Positions 9,275-17,427 of a stretch of DNA of 64,000 bases are shown piece after piece. The notes under the pieces were generated by a model, which was not told the origin of the DNA, ran no database searches, and worked only from the letters and a program-made list of their open reading frames with translations. Origin of the DNA: Amycolatopsis sp. (GTDB lineage Bacteria > Actinomycetota > Actinomycetes > Mycobacteriales > Pseudonocardiaceae); contig NZ_JAODNM010000137.1 in the NCBI RefSeq assembly GCF_025464955.1, positions 37,065-101,064 on the forward strand, given 5' to 3'. The translations under genes were made by a program, and so were the position numbers. Numbering within the stretch: position 1 is the first letter of the stretch; each line of letters starts with the position of its first letter.

Positions 9275-9771
9275 GCGATTTCGAGATCAGGGCAGCCCTG
9301 CCCGAGGAGTTCGACGCGGTCGGGGCGGTGACAGTCGAGGCCTACGCGGCCGACGGATACATCGGCGACAACGTCGAAGACGGCTACGCCGATCAACTCC
9401 GTAACGCCGCACGCCGCGCCGAACAGGCCGAGCTGGTCGTCGCCGTGGACTACTCGGGCGAGGTGCTGGGCTCGGTCACCGTTGTCCGTCCCGGCACGGA
9501 GCTCGCCGAGATCTCCCGCGACGGCGAGCTCGAGTTCCGGATGCTCAGCGTCACCCCGAACGCCAGGGGCCGCGGCGTCGGGGCCGCGCTGACGGCGGCC
9601 GTCCTCGAACGGGCAGGCGGGATCGCTGCCCAGCGCGTCGTCATGTCGAGCCTCGAGCTGATGAAGACCGCACACCGGATGTACGAGCGGCTGGGCTTCA
9701 CTCGGCTCCCGGAGCGGGATTGGGAACCCGTCCCCGGCATCCAACTGGTCGCCTACTCGTTCGAACTCTGA
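9271..9771 (+). CDS. GNAT family N-acetyltransferase
   Basis: 166-residue acetyltransferase translationally coupled to ligA through a GTGA overlap. The acetyl-CoA pyrophosphate loop is NARGRGVGAALTAAVLERA and the C-terminal signature is ELMKTAHRMYERLGFTRLPERDW. This subgroup is often encoded after ligA in actinobacteria; the substrate is unknown. Convergent with the ACT-domain gene across a repeat-rich gap. Confidence 0.88.
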   Translation: MSDFEIRAALPEEFDAVGAVTVEAYAADGYIGDNVEDGYADQLRNAARRAEQAELVVAVDYSGEVLGSVTVVRPGTELAEISRDGELEFRMLSVTPNARGRGVGAALTAAVLERAGGIAAQRVVMSSLELMKTAHRMYERLGFTRLPERDWEPVPGIQLVAYSFEL

Positions 9772-9813
9772 TCCCGCGCCACAACGTGGGTCACAAGGGC
9801 TGTCGGTAGCCGA

Positions 9814-9936
9814 GCGTGGGACTCGGCGCCCTGAACGTGGGACTCGCCGGGCCGGAGTGTGGGACTCGCCGATGTGCTGTGCGAGTCCCACGTTCAGCGA
9901 GGGCGAGTTCCACAGTCAGACCGGCGAGTCCCACAC
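9814..9936. repeat. Composite CGTGGGACTCG inverted-repeat array
   Basis: Three copies of the 11-mer CGTGGGACTCG (or TGTGGGACTCG) near 9815, 9836 and 9858 are followed by three inverted copies (CGAGTCCCACG near 9882, then CGAGTTCCACA and CGAGTCCCACA). Spacing is roughly 20 bp. The whole block could fold into a long branched hairpin between the convergent GNAT and ACT-domain genes. The remaining sequence to 10101 holds no convincing gene, only a degraded half copy of the CAACTCG palindrome near 10074-10095. Confidence 0.8.
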
Positions 9937-10101
9937 CCAGCTCCGGACACCGGCATTCGCCGTACACCGACCCGGCCCTTGCTGCGGTAAAACGCAGCCA
10001 GTCCACAGCAACCAGCACCCACACATACGACCGAAGAACCACGAAAGTGCCCTCCTTGCAGACGCTGAGCATCGCACCTCGGCGGCGAGTTGCGGTGAAA
10101 C

Positions 10102-10755
10102 TCAGCTGTCCAGGACGACGGAGACGATGCCGGCGAAATGGGCGAGGCGGGCGACTTCGGCCGCGCGGAACATCGGGCCGCCGGGGCGGCCGACCAGCAG
10201 TGCTTGGTCCGGCTTGCCCAGCGGGGTCGCGGCGAGTTCGGTGCCGAGCTCCTGCCAGGTTTCGGGGACCCACGAGTCCTCGGCGTCGAGGACGGTCGCG
10301 CGCTCCAGCGGGAGCCACGGAATATCGGTGATCTCGGTCTCGGGCGCAGCGCTCGAGGACGCGAGCCGGTGCACCCCGTTCTCGGAGTACTGGAGCACCA
10401 GTGACCAGCCCGCGCGGATGATGCGGGGGACCCCTTCGGCCAGGATGGCGAGGCCGGAGGCGGGCTGAGCTGCGATCTCCTCGACGAGTTCGAGCTCGCG
10501 GTGGGTGTCGAGCACACCGGCGTAGGGGCGTACGGCGTCGACTTCGACACCTTCGACGCTCTCCGCCGCGGTGATCAGCGCGTCCGGCAGCCTGCCGGAC
10601 GGGAGTTCGACCACCAGGTCGTCGATCGCGATGCCGTTTCCGCGCTCGACGACGTCGACGCTGAGGATGTCCGCCCCGACCGTGCCGAGGGCGGTGGCCA
10701 CCGCGCCGAGAGTCCCAGGGCTGTCCGGGAGTTGCACCCGGATCAGGAAGGACAA
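10102..10755 (-). CDS. ACT domain-containing protein
   Basis: 217-residue protein with an N-terminal ACT domain (MSFLIRVQLPDSPGTLGAVATALG, a classic ligand-binding DSPGxLG loop) that usually senses amino acids, followed by a second, less conserved region containing the LVGRPGGPMFRAAEVARLAHFAG motif seen in actinobacterial proteins. It has no catalytic domain and probably serves as a small-molecule sensor. It is divergent from gatC with about 280 bp between them, which must hold both promoters. Confidence 0.85.
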   Translation of the reverse strand: MSFLIRVQLPDSPGTLGAVATALGTVGADILSVDVVERGNGIAIDDLVVELPSGRLPDALITAAESVEGVEVDAVRPYAGVLDTHRELELVEEIAAQPASGLAILAEGVPRIIRAGWSLVLQYSENGVHRLASSSAAPETEITDIPWLPLERATVLDAEDSWVPETWQELGTELAATPLGKPDQALLVGRPGGPMFRAAEVARLAHFAGIVSVVLDS

Positions 10756-11036
10756 CGTCCGCCCCTCTCACTTGTGGCGTCCCAGCCTTGCCGTGGGACG
10801 CGCTAGCCGGGCGCCGATTCTGACAGACCCGGAACGATGATGGGAGCCGTAGCCCGTCCTGCGGGATTACGAAGTCATTCCGGCCGAATCACCGTTACGG
10901 TAGCGAATCAGTCGGGTGAACGCAGATCGCGCGGGCCACCCCTGCGATAACCCAGTCGAGTCGACGCGGGCCTTCGCCATAGACTTGCACCTTCGAACAG
11001 CGTCCGACCAGCACACCACCCTCCGGAGTTATTCGC

Positions 11037-11333
11037 GTGCCCAACATTTCCCGCGACGAGGTCGCACACCTGGCCGAGCTGGCCAGGCTGGCCGTAACCG
11101 ACGATGAGCTGGACATGTTCGCCGGCCAGCTCGACCAGATCCTGGACGCGGTGGCCAAGGTGAGCGAGGTCGCCGGGGCGGACGTGCCCCCGACCTCGCA
11201 CTCCGTTCCGCTGACCAACGTGTTCCGTGACGACGTCGTGACGCCGGGTTTGACCCAGGCGCAGGCGCTGTCGGGGGCGCCGTCCGCCGAAGAAGGCCGG
11301 TTCCGGGTGCCGCGGATCCTGGGGGAGGAGTAG
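11037..11333 (+). CDS. gatC: Glu-tRNA(Gln)/Asp-tRNA(Asn) amidotransferase subunit C
   Basis: 98-residue GatC, the belt-like subunit that stabilises the GatA-GatB interface. The family pattern is clear: ISRDEVAHLAELARLAVTD at the N-terminus, then DMFAGQLDQILDAVAKVSEV and the C-terminal FRVPRILGEE. GTG start at 11037. First gene of the gat operon; the next gene starts 3 bp after its stop. Confidence 0.96.
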   Translation: MPNISRDEVAHLAELARLAVTDDELDMFAGQLDQILDAVAKVSEVAGADVPPTSHSVPLTNVFRDDVVTPGLTQAQALSGAPSAEEGRFRVPRILGEE

Positions 11334-11336
11334 ACC

Positions 11337-12854
11337 GTGTCCGAGCTCATCAAGATGACCGCCAGTGAGCTGGCGGCGAAGATCCAGTCGCGTGAGGTGT
11401 CCGCGGTCGAGGTCGCGCAGGCGCACCTGGACCGGATCGCCGAGGTCGACGGCGACGTTCACGCGTTCCTCCACGTCGACACCGAGGGCGCGCTCGCCGC
11501 GGCCCGCACGGTCGACGCCGACGTGGCCGACGGCACACAGCCGGCCTCCGCGCTGGCCGGGGTTCCGCTCGCGCTGAAAGACGTGCTGACCACCAAGGGC
11601 ATCCCCACGACTGTCGGGTCGAAGACCCTCGAGGGCTGGATCCCGCCGTACGACGCCACGGTCACCCGCCGGCTGCGCCAGGCGGGTGTCGTCATCCTCG
11701 GCAAGACCAACATGGACGAGTTCGCGATGGGCTCCTCCACCGAGAACTCCGCGTACGGCCCGACGCACAACCCGTGGGACCTCGCGCGCATCCCCGGCGG
11801 CTCCGGCGGTGGCTCCTCGGCGTCGCTGGCGGCCTTCGAGGCTCCGCTGGCCATCGGTACCGACACCGGCGGCTCGATCCGCCAGCCGGGCTCGGTGACC
11901 GGCACCGTCGGCGTGAAGCCCACCTACGGCGGTGTGTCCCGCTACGGGCTCGTCGCGTTCTCGTCGTCGCTGGACCAGGCCGGGCCGTGTGCCCGGACGG
12001 TCACCGACGCCGCGCTGCTGCACGAGGTCATCGCCGGGCACGACCCGCTCGACTCGACCTCGATCGACGCGCCGGTGCCCCCGGTCGTCGCCGCTGCCGC
12101 CGCAGGCGCCCGCGGTGATCTGAAGGGCGTCCGCGTCGGGGTCGTCAAGGAGTTCAACGGCGACGGCTACCAGGGCGGTGTCCTGAGGTCGTTCGAGAAG
12201 GCCGTCGAGCAGCTTCGCGCGCTGGGCGCCGAGGTCATCGAGGTCTCCTGCCCGAACTTCGTCTACGCGCTGCCGGCGTACTACCTGATCGCGCCGAGCG
12301 AGTGCTCGTCCAACCTCGCCCGCTTCGACGCCATGCGGTACGGGTTGCGTGTCGCCGACGACGGTCAGCACAGTGCCGAAGAGGTCATGGCGCTCACCCG
12401 CGAAAAGGGCTTCGGTGCCGAGGTCAAGCGCCGGATCATGCTGGGCACGTATGCGCTGTCGTCGGGCTACTACGACGCGTACTACGGCTCCGCGCAGAAG
12501 GTGCGCACGCTGATCACGCGCGACTTCGACGCGGCCTTCGAAAAGGTCGACGTGCTGGTCTCGCCGACCACGCCGACGACGGCGTTCAAGATCGGCGAGC
12601 GCGTCGACGACCCGATGGCGATGTACCTCGCCGACCTGTGCACCATCCCGTCGAACCTGGCGGGCAACGCGGCCATGAGTGTCCCCAGCGGACTGTCCGA
12701 TGAGGACGGTCTCCCGGTCGGCCTGCAGATCATGGCCCCCGCACTGGCCGACGACCGGCTCTACCGGGTCGGCGCGGCGTACGAAGTCGCCCGGAACGAC
12801 GCGGCCGGCGGGTCGCTCGTACACCAGGTCCCCAACCTGGGAGCGGCGAAATGA
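11337..12854 (+). CDS. gatA: Glu-tRNA(Gln) amidotransferase subunit A
   Basis: 505-residue amidase-signature subunit that hydrolyses glutamine and channels ammonia to GatB. The Ser-cisSer-Lys triad is visible: Lys81 (PLALKDVL), cis-Ser156 (IPGGSGGGSS) and nucleophile Ser180 (GTDTGGSIRQP). Length is normal for the family. GTG start at 11337. Its stop overlaps the ATGA start of the small downstream gene, so translation is probably coupled through the operon. Confidence 0.97.
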   Translation: MSELIKMTASELAAKIQSREVSAVEVAQAHLDRIAEVDGDVHAFLHVDTEGALAAARTVDADVADGTQPASALAGVPLALKDVLTTKGIPTTVGSKTLEGWIPPYDATVTRRLRQAGVVILGKTNMDEFAMGSSTENSAYGPTHNPWDLARIPGGSGGGSSASLAAFEAPLAIGTDTGGSIRQPGSVTGTVGVKPTYGGVSRYGLVAFSSSLDQAGPCARTVTDAALLHEVIAGHDPLDSTSIDAPVPPVVAAAAAGARGDLKGVRVGVVKEFNGDGYQGGVLRSFEKAVEQLRALGAEVIEVSCPNFVYALPAYYLIAPSECSSNLARFDAMRYGLRVADDGQHSAEEVMALTREKGFGAEVKRRIMLGTYALSSGYYDAYYGSAQKVRTLITRDFDAAFEKVDVLVSPTTPTTAFKIGERVDDPMAMYLADLCTIPSNLAGNAAMSVPSGLSDEDGLPVGLQIMAPALADDRLYRVGAAYEVARNDAAGGSLVHQVPNLGAAK

Positions 12855-13042
12855 TCAAGGTCAAAGGACTCCTGGGCGTGGCGATTTCGATCCTCGGCGC
12901 CGTCGGCGCCATCACGAACGTCCGCGCGGCGAAGGACAAACAGGACAAGCTGGTGCTGGCCAACGCGGGTGCGAGCGCGCTCGCCGCGACCACCGGTGTC
13001 CTGCTGGCTCTCCGGAGCCTCCGGAAAGAAGGCGGGAAATGA
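12851..13042 (+). CDS. Small membrane protein between gatA and gatB
   Basis: 63-residue protein (MIKVKGLLGVAISILGAVG...) with two hydrophobic stretches, about residues 5-22 and 36-56, separated by a charged AAKDKQDK loop and ending in RSLRKEGGK. It is joined by four-base ATGA overlaps to gatA upstream and gatB downstream, which argues strongly that it is translated. I do not recognise a family. The placement suggests either an accessory role in the amidotransferase operon or simple hitchhiking. Confidence 0.75.
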   Translation: MIKVKGLLGVAISILGAVGAITNVRAAKDKQDKLVLANAGASALAATTGVLLALRSLRKEGGK

Positions 13043-14541
13043 CGGCCGTGGCTGAACTGATGGACTACGCCGAGGTCGTGGAGCGCTACGACCCGGTCCT
13101 CGGGCTCGAGGTACACGTCGAGCTGAACACCAACACCAAGATGTTCTGCGGCTGCCCGACCACCTTCGGTGGCGAGCCGAACACCCAGGTCTGCCCGACC
13201 TGCCTCGGCCTGCCCGGTTCGCTGCCGGTCGTCAACGGCAAGGGCGTCGAGTCGGCGATCCGGATCGGTCTCGCGCTCAACTGTGAGATAGCCGAGTGGT
13301 GCCGGTTCGCGCGGAAGAACTACTTCTACCCGGACCAGCCGAAGAACTTCCAGACCTCGCAGTACGACGAGCCGATCGCCTTCAACGGCTACCTCGACGT
13401 CACCCTCGACGACGGTGAGGTCGTGCGCATCGAGATCGAGCGCGCGCACATGGAGGAGGACACCGGGAAGTCGCTGCACAAGGGCGGCGCCACCGGTCGT
13501 ATCCACGGTGCGGACTACTCGCTGCTCGACTACAACCGGGCCGGTGTACCGCTGATCGAGATCGTCACCAAGATCATCCCGGGGCACGGCGAGCGCGCTC
13601 CCGAGGTCGCCCGCGCGTACGTCAGCGCGCTGCGTGATCTGCTCAGCGCGCTGGACGTCTCCGATGTCCGGATGGACCAGGGTTCGCTGCGGTGCGACGC
13701 GAACATTTCGTTGATGCCGAAGGGTTCCGACGAGCTCGGCACGCGGACCGAGACCAAGAACGTCAACTCGCTGCGCAGCGTCGAGCGGGCCGTCCGGTAC
13801 GAGATGACCAGGCAAGCCGCGGTGCTCGCGGGCGGTGGCAAGGTCAAGCAGGAGACGCGGCACTTCCAGGAGGGCGACGGCACGACTTCGTCCGGTCGTA
13901 CCAAGGAGACCGCCGAGGACTACCGGTACTTCCCGGAGCCAGACCTGGTCCCGATCGCGGCTTCGCGCGAGTGGGTCGAGGAGCTGCGCAAGACGCTTCC
14001 CGAGATGCCTTCGGAGCGCCGCAAGCGCATCCAGACCGAGTGGAACCTCTCCGACGAGGAGCTGCGGGATCTGCTCAACGTCGGCGCGGTCGACCTGGTG
14101 TCGTCCACTGTGGACAATGGAGCGACCCCGGACGAAGCCCGCTCGTGGTGGGTGAACTTCCTGTCCCAGGAGGCGAACACCCGCGAGGTGGAGCTGGCTG
14201 AGCTGGCCATCACGCCGAAGCAGGTGGCCGAGGTCATCGCGCTGGTCAACTCCGGTGAGCTGACGCACAAGCTTGCTCAGCAGGTCGTGCAGGGCGTTCT
14301 CGAGGGCGAAGGCGAGCCGGCCGACGTCGTCGAGAAGCGCGGGCTCAAGGTCGTGTCCGACGACTCGGCGCTGCTCGCCGCGATCGACGAAGCGCTGGCC
14401 GCCAACCCCGACGTCGCGGAGAAGATCCGCGGCGGCAAGGTGCAGGCCGCCGGAGCGATCGTGGGTTCGGTGATGAAGGCGACCAAGGGGCAGGCCGACG
14501 CCAAGCGTGTTCGCGAGCTGATCATCGAGCGTCTGTCCTGA
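13039..14541 (+). CDS. gatB: Glu-tRNA(Gln) amidotransferase subunit B
   Basis: 500-residue GatB, which phosphorylates and amidates Glu-tRNA(Gln) (and Asp-tRNA(Asn)). Signatures: GLEVHVELNTNTKMFCGCPT with zinc-ligand cysteines, VCPTCLGLPGSLPVVN, the YFYPDQPKNFQTSQYDEPI motif, and the C-terminal helical and YqeY-like tail ending GSVMKATKGQADAKRVRELI. Start ATG 13039 overlaps the stop of the small gene before it. No Gln-tRNA synthetase gene is in the window, consistent with the indirect pathway. Confidence 0.97.
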   Translation: MTAVAELMDYAEVVERYDPVLGLEVHVELNTNTKMFCGCPTTFGGEPNTQVCPTCLGLPGSLPVVNGKGVESAIRIGLALNCEIAEWCRFARKNYFYPDQPKNFQTSQYDEPIAFNGYLDVTLDDGEVVRIEIERAHMEEDTGKSLHKGGATGRIHGADYSLLDYNRAGVPLIEIVTKIIPGHGERAPEVARAYVSALRDLLSALDVSDVRMDQGSLRCDANISLMPKGSDELGTRTETKNVNSLRSVERAVRYEMTRQAAVLAGGGKVKQETRHFQEGDGTTSSGRTKETAEDYRYFPEPDLVPIAASREWVEELRKTLPEMPSERRKRIQTEWNLSDEELRDLLNVGAVDLVSSTVDNGATPDEARSWWVNFLSQEANTREVELAELAITPKQVAEVIALVNSGELTHKLAQQVVQGVLEGEGEPADVVEKRGLKVVSDDSALLAAIDEALAANPDVAEKIRGGKVQAAGAIVGSVMKATKGQADAKRVRELIIERLS

Positions 14542-15032
14542 AGTATTTTTCCTTCGCACGCGTCAGCCGGCGCGAGTGGCTCGGCCTCGGTGCCGGGCTG
14601 CTCGCGCTGGTTTCGCTGTTTCTGCCGTGGTCGACGCTGAGCGCGAGCGCTTCGGACGTCGAGGCGGGGCTGAAGGCGTTGCCGGCTGACGATGTCGTCC
14701 GCAGCGGGTTCATGTCGAGTTTCGTGGCGTGGGTCCCGCCGATTCTGCTGCTGCTCGTCAGCATCGCGGTGGTGCTGTTCGGGCAGGTCCGCAAGGCTCG
14801 CGAGAGCGGTCTGCCGCAGCTGTGGCTGGTCGCCGCGGCCGCGATCCTGCTGCTGATGGTGATCAGCTGGTTCGTGATCGCGCTGCAGTTCGACAGCGAC
14901 CAGCGCGGCCTGTTCGACGCCGGCGGCATCGTGATCCGCGCGGGTTACGGACGCTACATCGGCGTCGCGTGCGGCGGCGTCTCCGTCGTCGTCGCCTTTC
15001 TCGACGCCCGTTCCACCCGCGTCCGCCGCTAA
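14538..15032 (+). CDS. Hypothetical four-helix membrane protein (start uncertain)
   Basis: Open frame of about 164 residues immediately after gatB. Predicted membrane segments: REWLGLGAGLLALVSLFLPW, VAWVPPILLLLVSIAVVLFG, LWLVAAAAILLLMVISWFVI and YIGVACGGVSVVVAFL. No ATG or GTG lies in frame near the beginning. Candidates are a CTG overlapping the gatB stop (14538) or a TTG at 14679 that would lose the first helix. I favour the longer form because the first helix is well formed and codon bias is uniform. Family not recognised. Confidence 0.6.
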   Translation: MKYFSFARVSRREWLGLGAGLLALVSLFLPWSTLSASASDVEAGLKALPADDVVRSGFMSSFVAWVPPILLLLVSIAVVLFGQVRKARESGLPQLWLVAAAAILLLMVISWFVIALQFDSDQRGLFDAGGIVIRAGYGRYIGVACGGVSVVVAFLDARSTRVRR

Positions 15033-15126
15033 CGGCAAGGACCGGGCGAATGGGTACTCCCTTGCTGATCCGAGGGTTGGTCGTGTCGTGTCGGTACGCG
15101 GTGACAGACGTTTTCGGGTTGCGTCT

Positions 15127-15138
15127 GAAAGCGCTTTC
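15127..15138. promoter_or_regulatory. LacI-family operator
   Basis: Perfect 12-bp palindrome GAAAGCGCTTTC, flanked as TGAAAGCGCTTTCT, about 50 bp before the oxidoreductase start. This CG-centred word is the classic LacI/GalR-family operator, so the downstream gene is probably repressed in the absence of a sugar-type inducer. No LacI gene lies nearby. Confidence 0.75.
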
Positions 15139-15187
15139 TGGATACCGTCGGGGCGGTTCCGCCAAGCGTGAGAAGAGGTCGGTAACG

Positions 15188-16324
15188 ATGAGCGTGCCCA
15201 CCCTGGGTGTCATCCTGAACGGCGCCACCGGCCGGATGGGCTACCGCCAGCATCTGGTCCGTTCGGTGCTCGCCATCCGCGACCAGGGCGGCGTCGAGCT
15301 CGCCGACGGACGTCGTGTGCAGGTCGAGCCGCTGCTCGTCGGGCGCAGCGCCGACAAGCTGAGGGAGATCGCCGAGCGGCACGGGGTGACGCGGTGGACG
15401 ACCGACCTCGACGGCGCGCTGTCCGACGACACGACGTCGATCTACTTCGACGCCCAGATCACCTCCGCCCGTGAGAAGGCGGTGCGGGCGGCGATCGCCG
15501 CCGGAAAGCACATCTACGCCGAGAAACCCGTCGCGGAAGCCGCGGGCGACGCGCTCGCGCTGGGCAAGCTGGCGGACGACGCCGGGGTTGTCCACGGGGT
15601 CGTGCACGACAAGCTGTTCCTGCCCGGGTTGCTGAAGCTGCGCAGGCTCATCGACGGCGGGTTCTTCGGGCGGATCCTGTCCGTGCGCGGGGAGTTCGGC
15701 TACTGGGTGTTCGAGGGCGACTGGCAGTCCGCCCAACGCCCGAGTTGGAACTACCGCGCCGAGGACGGCGGTGGGATCGTGCTCGACATGTTCTGCCACT
15801 GGAACTACGTGCTGGAGAACCTCTTCGGCCGGGTGCAGGCCGTCACGGCCAAGGCTGTCACGCACGTGGCGGAGCGGTGGGACGAGCAGGGCGAGCCGTA
15901 CCCGGCGACCGCGGACGACTCGGCGTACGGCATCTTCGAACTCGAATCAGGCATCATCGCGCAGATCAACTCTTCGTGGTGCGTGCGCGTCAACCGCGAC
16001 GAACTCGTCGAGTTCCAGGTCGACGGGACCGAGGGCAGCGCCGTCGCGGGACTCCGCAAATGCCGCGTGCAGCACCGGTCCGCGACGCCGAAACCCGTCT
16101 GGAACCCGGACCTGCCCGCCACCGAATCCTTCCGCGACCAATGGACCGAGGTCCCGGACAACGCCGAGTTCGACAACGGTTTCAAGGCGCAGTGGGAGCA
16201 GTACCTCCGTGACGTTGTCGCCGGACGCCCGCACGTCTACGACTTCTTCGCCGCCGCACGCGGTATCCAACTCGCCGAAGCGGGCCTGACCTCGTCGGCC
16301 GAAGGCCGCCGGGTCGTGCTCTAG
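15188..16324 (+). CDS. Gfo/Idh/MocA family oxidoreductase
   Basis: 378-residue NAD(P)-dependent sugar or polyol dehydrogenase. N-terminal Rossmann fold (LGVILNGATGRMGYRQH) with an unusual NGATGRMG nucleotide loop, the IYAEKPVA motif (Glu-Lys-Pro, catalytic lysine) and the C-terminal alpha/beta domain with WNYRAEDGGGIVLDMFCHW. Start ATG 15188 follows a purine-rich ribosome site; the upstream open frame is rejected. It stands alone behind a LacI-type operator. The physiological substrate cannot be named. Confidence 0.88.
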   Translation: MSVPTLGVILNGATGRMGYRQHLVRSVLAIRDQGGVELADGRRVQVEPLLVGRSADKLREIAERHGVTRWTTDLDGALSDDTTSIYFDAQITSAREKAVRAAIAAGKHIYAEKPVAEAAGDALALGKLADDAGVVHGVVHDKLFLPGLLKLRRLIDGGFFGRILSVRGEFGYWVFEGDWQSAQRPSWNYRAEDGGGIVLDMFCHWNYVLENLFGRVQAVTAKAVTHVAERWDEQGEPYPATADDSAYGIFELESGIIAQINSSWCVRVNRDELVEFQVDGTEGSAVAGLRKCRVQHRSATPKPVWNPDLPATESFRDQWTEVPDNAEFDNGFKAQWEQYLRDVVAGRPHVYDFFAAARGIQLAEAGLTSSAEGRRVVL

Positions 16325-16416
16325 CCCGGGTGTTTCATGGAGTGCGACCGACGTCAGCCTCGCGCTCGAAGACGTTATGGAGCTGGCAGCCTCCGGCCGC
16401 ACTGACATTCCTCGTC

Positions 16417-16779
16417 CTAGATGTGCGACGTGCGGTTGGCGTTGATCTCCTCGTGGTGCGCCATGGCCCACTCGGCCAGGGAGATCACCAGCGGTAGCAG
16501 CGTCCGCCCCAGCTCGGTCAACTCGTACTCCACCCGCGGCGGCACCTCCGCGTAGGCCTTGCGGCCGGCCAGGCCGTCCTCGACCAGGTGCTTGAGCGTC
16601 AGGGTGAGCATTCGCTGCGAGATGCCCGCCACGGCCTCCTCCAGCTTGCCGAACCGCAGCGGCCCGCCACGCAGCGTGCCGATTACCAGCAGACTCCACT
16701 TGTCGCCGATGCGATCCAATACCTCCCGGACCGCGCCGCCCTCGGGTATCCGCATCGCATTCCCTGTGACTTGCGTCAT
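16417..16779 (-). CDS. HxlR family transcriptional regulator
   Basis: 120-residue winged-helix regulator of the HxlR/MarR-like type (PF01638). Signature runs through VLDRIGDKWSLLVIGTLRGGPLRF, GISQRMLTLTLKHLVEDGL and the wing PRVEYELTELG. Start ATG 16779 has a GGAGG site. Divergently transcribed from the DoxX-like gene 105 bp away, the usual arrangement for an HxlR protein and its target, which often responds to electrophiles or quinones. HxlR members commonly use an N-terminal Cys; none is present here, so a redox mechanism is doubtful. Confidence 0.9.
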   Translation of the reverse strand: MTQVTGNAMRIPEGGAVREVLDRIGDKWSLLVIGTLRGGPLRFGKLEEAVAGISQRMLTLTLKHLVEDGLAGRKAYAEVPPRVEYELTELGRTLLPLVISLAEWAMAHHEEINANRTSHI

Positions 16780-16884
16780 ACAGAAGCCTCCTTCCTGGAT
16801 GCATACATCACTGTGCCTTTTGTCGCCGCCCCAACGCTCACACATGATGTGGCTACGCACAAATGGTAAGGATTGGGGAATACG

Positions 16885-17253
16885 GTGAACATCACACTTT
16901 GGACCGTGCAGGGCCTGCTCGCCTTCGTTTATCTCGCCGCAGGCGGACTCAAGGTCGTTCGGCCGCGCGAGCAGCTCGTGACATCGGGCCGACTCGACTG
17001 GATGAAGGACAACTCCGATGCGGCCGTGAAAGCGATCGGCGCGGTCGAGATCCTCGGCGCACTCGGCCTGATCCTGCCCGGGCTGACCGGCATCGCCTCC
17101 ATCCTGGCCCCGATCGCGGCGGTCGGTCTGGTCGTCGTGCAGGTCGGCGCACTCCGCGTGCACCTGACCCGCAACGAGCGGCAACCTTTGCCCGCCAACG
17201 CGATCCTCCTGCTGCTCGCGGCCTTCGTCGCGATCGGCCGCTTCGTGGGCTGA
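16885..17253 (+). CDS. DoxX-like membrane protein
   Basis: 122-residue integral membrane protein of the DoxX/DoxX_2 group with four hydrophobic segments, beginning at LWTVQGLLAFVYLAAGG and ending AILLLLAAFVAIGRF. GTG 16885 is preferred over TTG 16873 because GGGGAA sits at the right distance. Probably the target of the divergent HxlR regulator; biochemical function in this subgroup is not established, with links to oxidative stress. The 174 bp after it to 17427 shows no gene. Confidence 0.82.
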   Translation: MNITLWTVQGLLAFVYLAAGGLKVVRPREQLVTSGRLDWMKDNSDAAVKAIGAVEILGALGLILPGLTGIASILAPIAAVGLVVVQVGALRVHLTRNERQPLPANAILLLLAAFVAIGRFVG

Positions 17254-17427
17254 AAATCTCGCAATACCTGCGCTGAGCTGATTGCGCGGGCCGACGAGGC
17301 TTATGCGTCAGTGAAGGGATACGTGCGCTCCTAGGGGTTCACCGACACGCCCGTATCCTGAAACAACTCACCACAAGATCAACAAGGTCGAGGCAAGATC
17401 AACGCACCATCGCGCGAAAGGCCGCGG

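Noticed and set aside
9814..9936. CRISPR-like array
   Set aside because: Copies are 11 bp, inverted in two halves and with no uniform spacers; no cas genes are in the window.
10908..12824. Minus-strand frame opposite gatC-gatA (638 codons)
   Set aside because: Antisense shadow of gatA; no family signature and implausible composition.
12730..14559. Minus-strand frame opposite gatB (609 codons)
   Set aside because: Antisense shadow of gatB.
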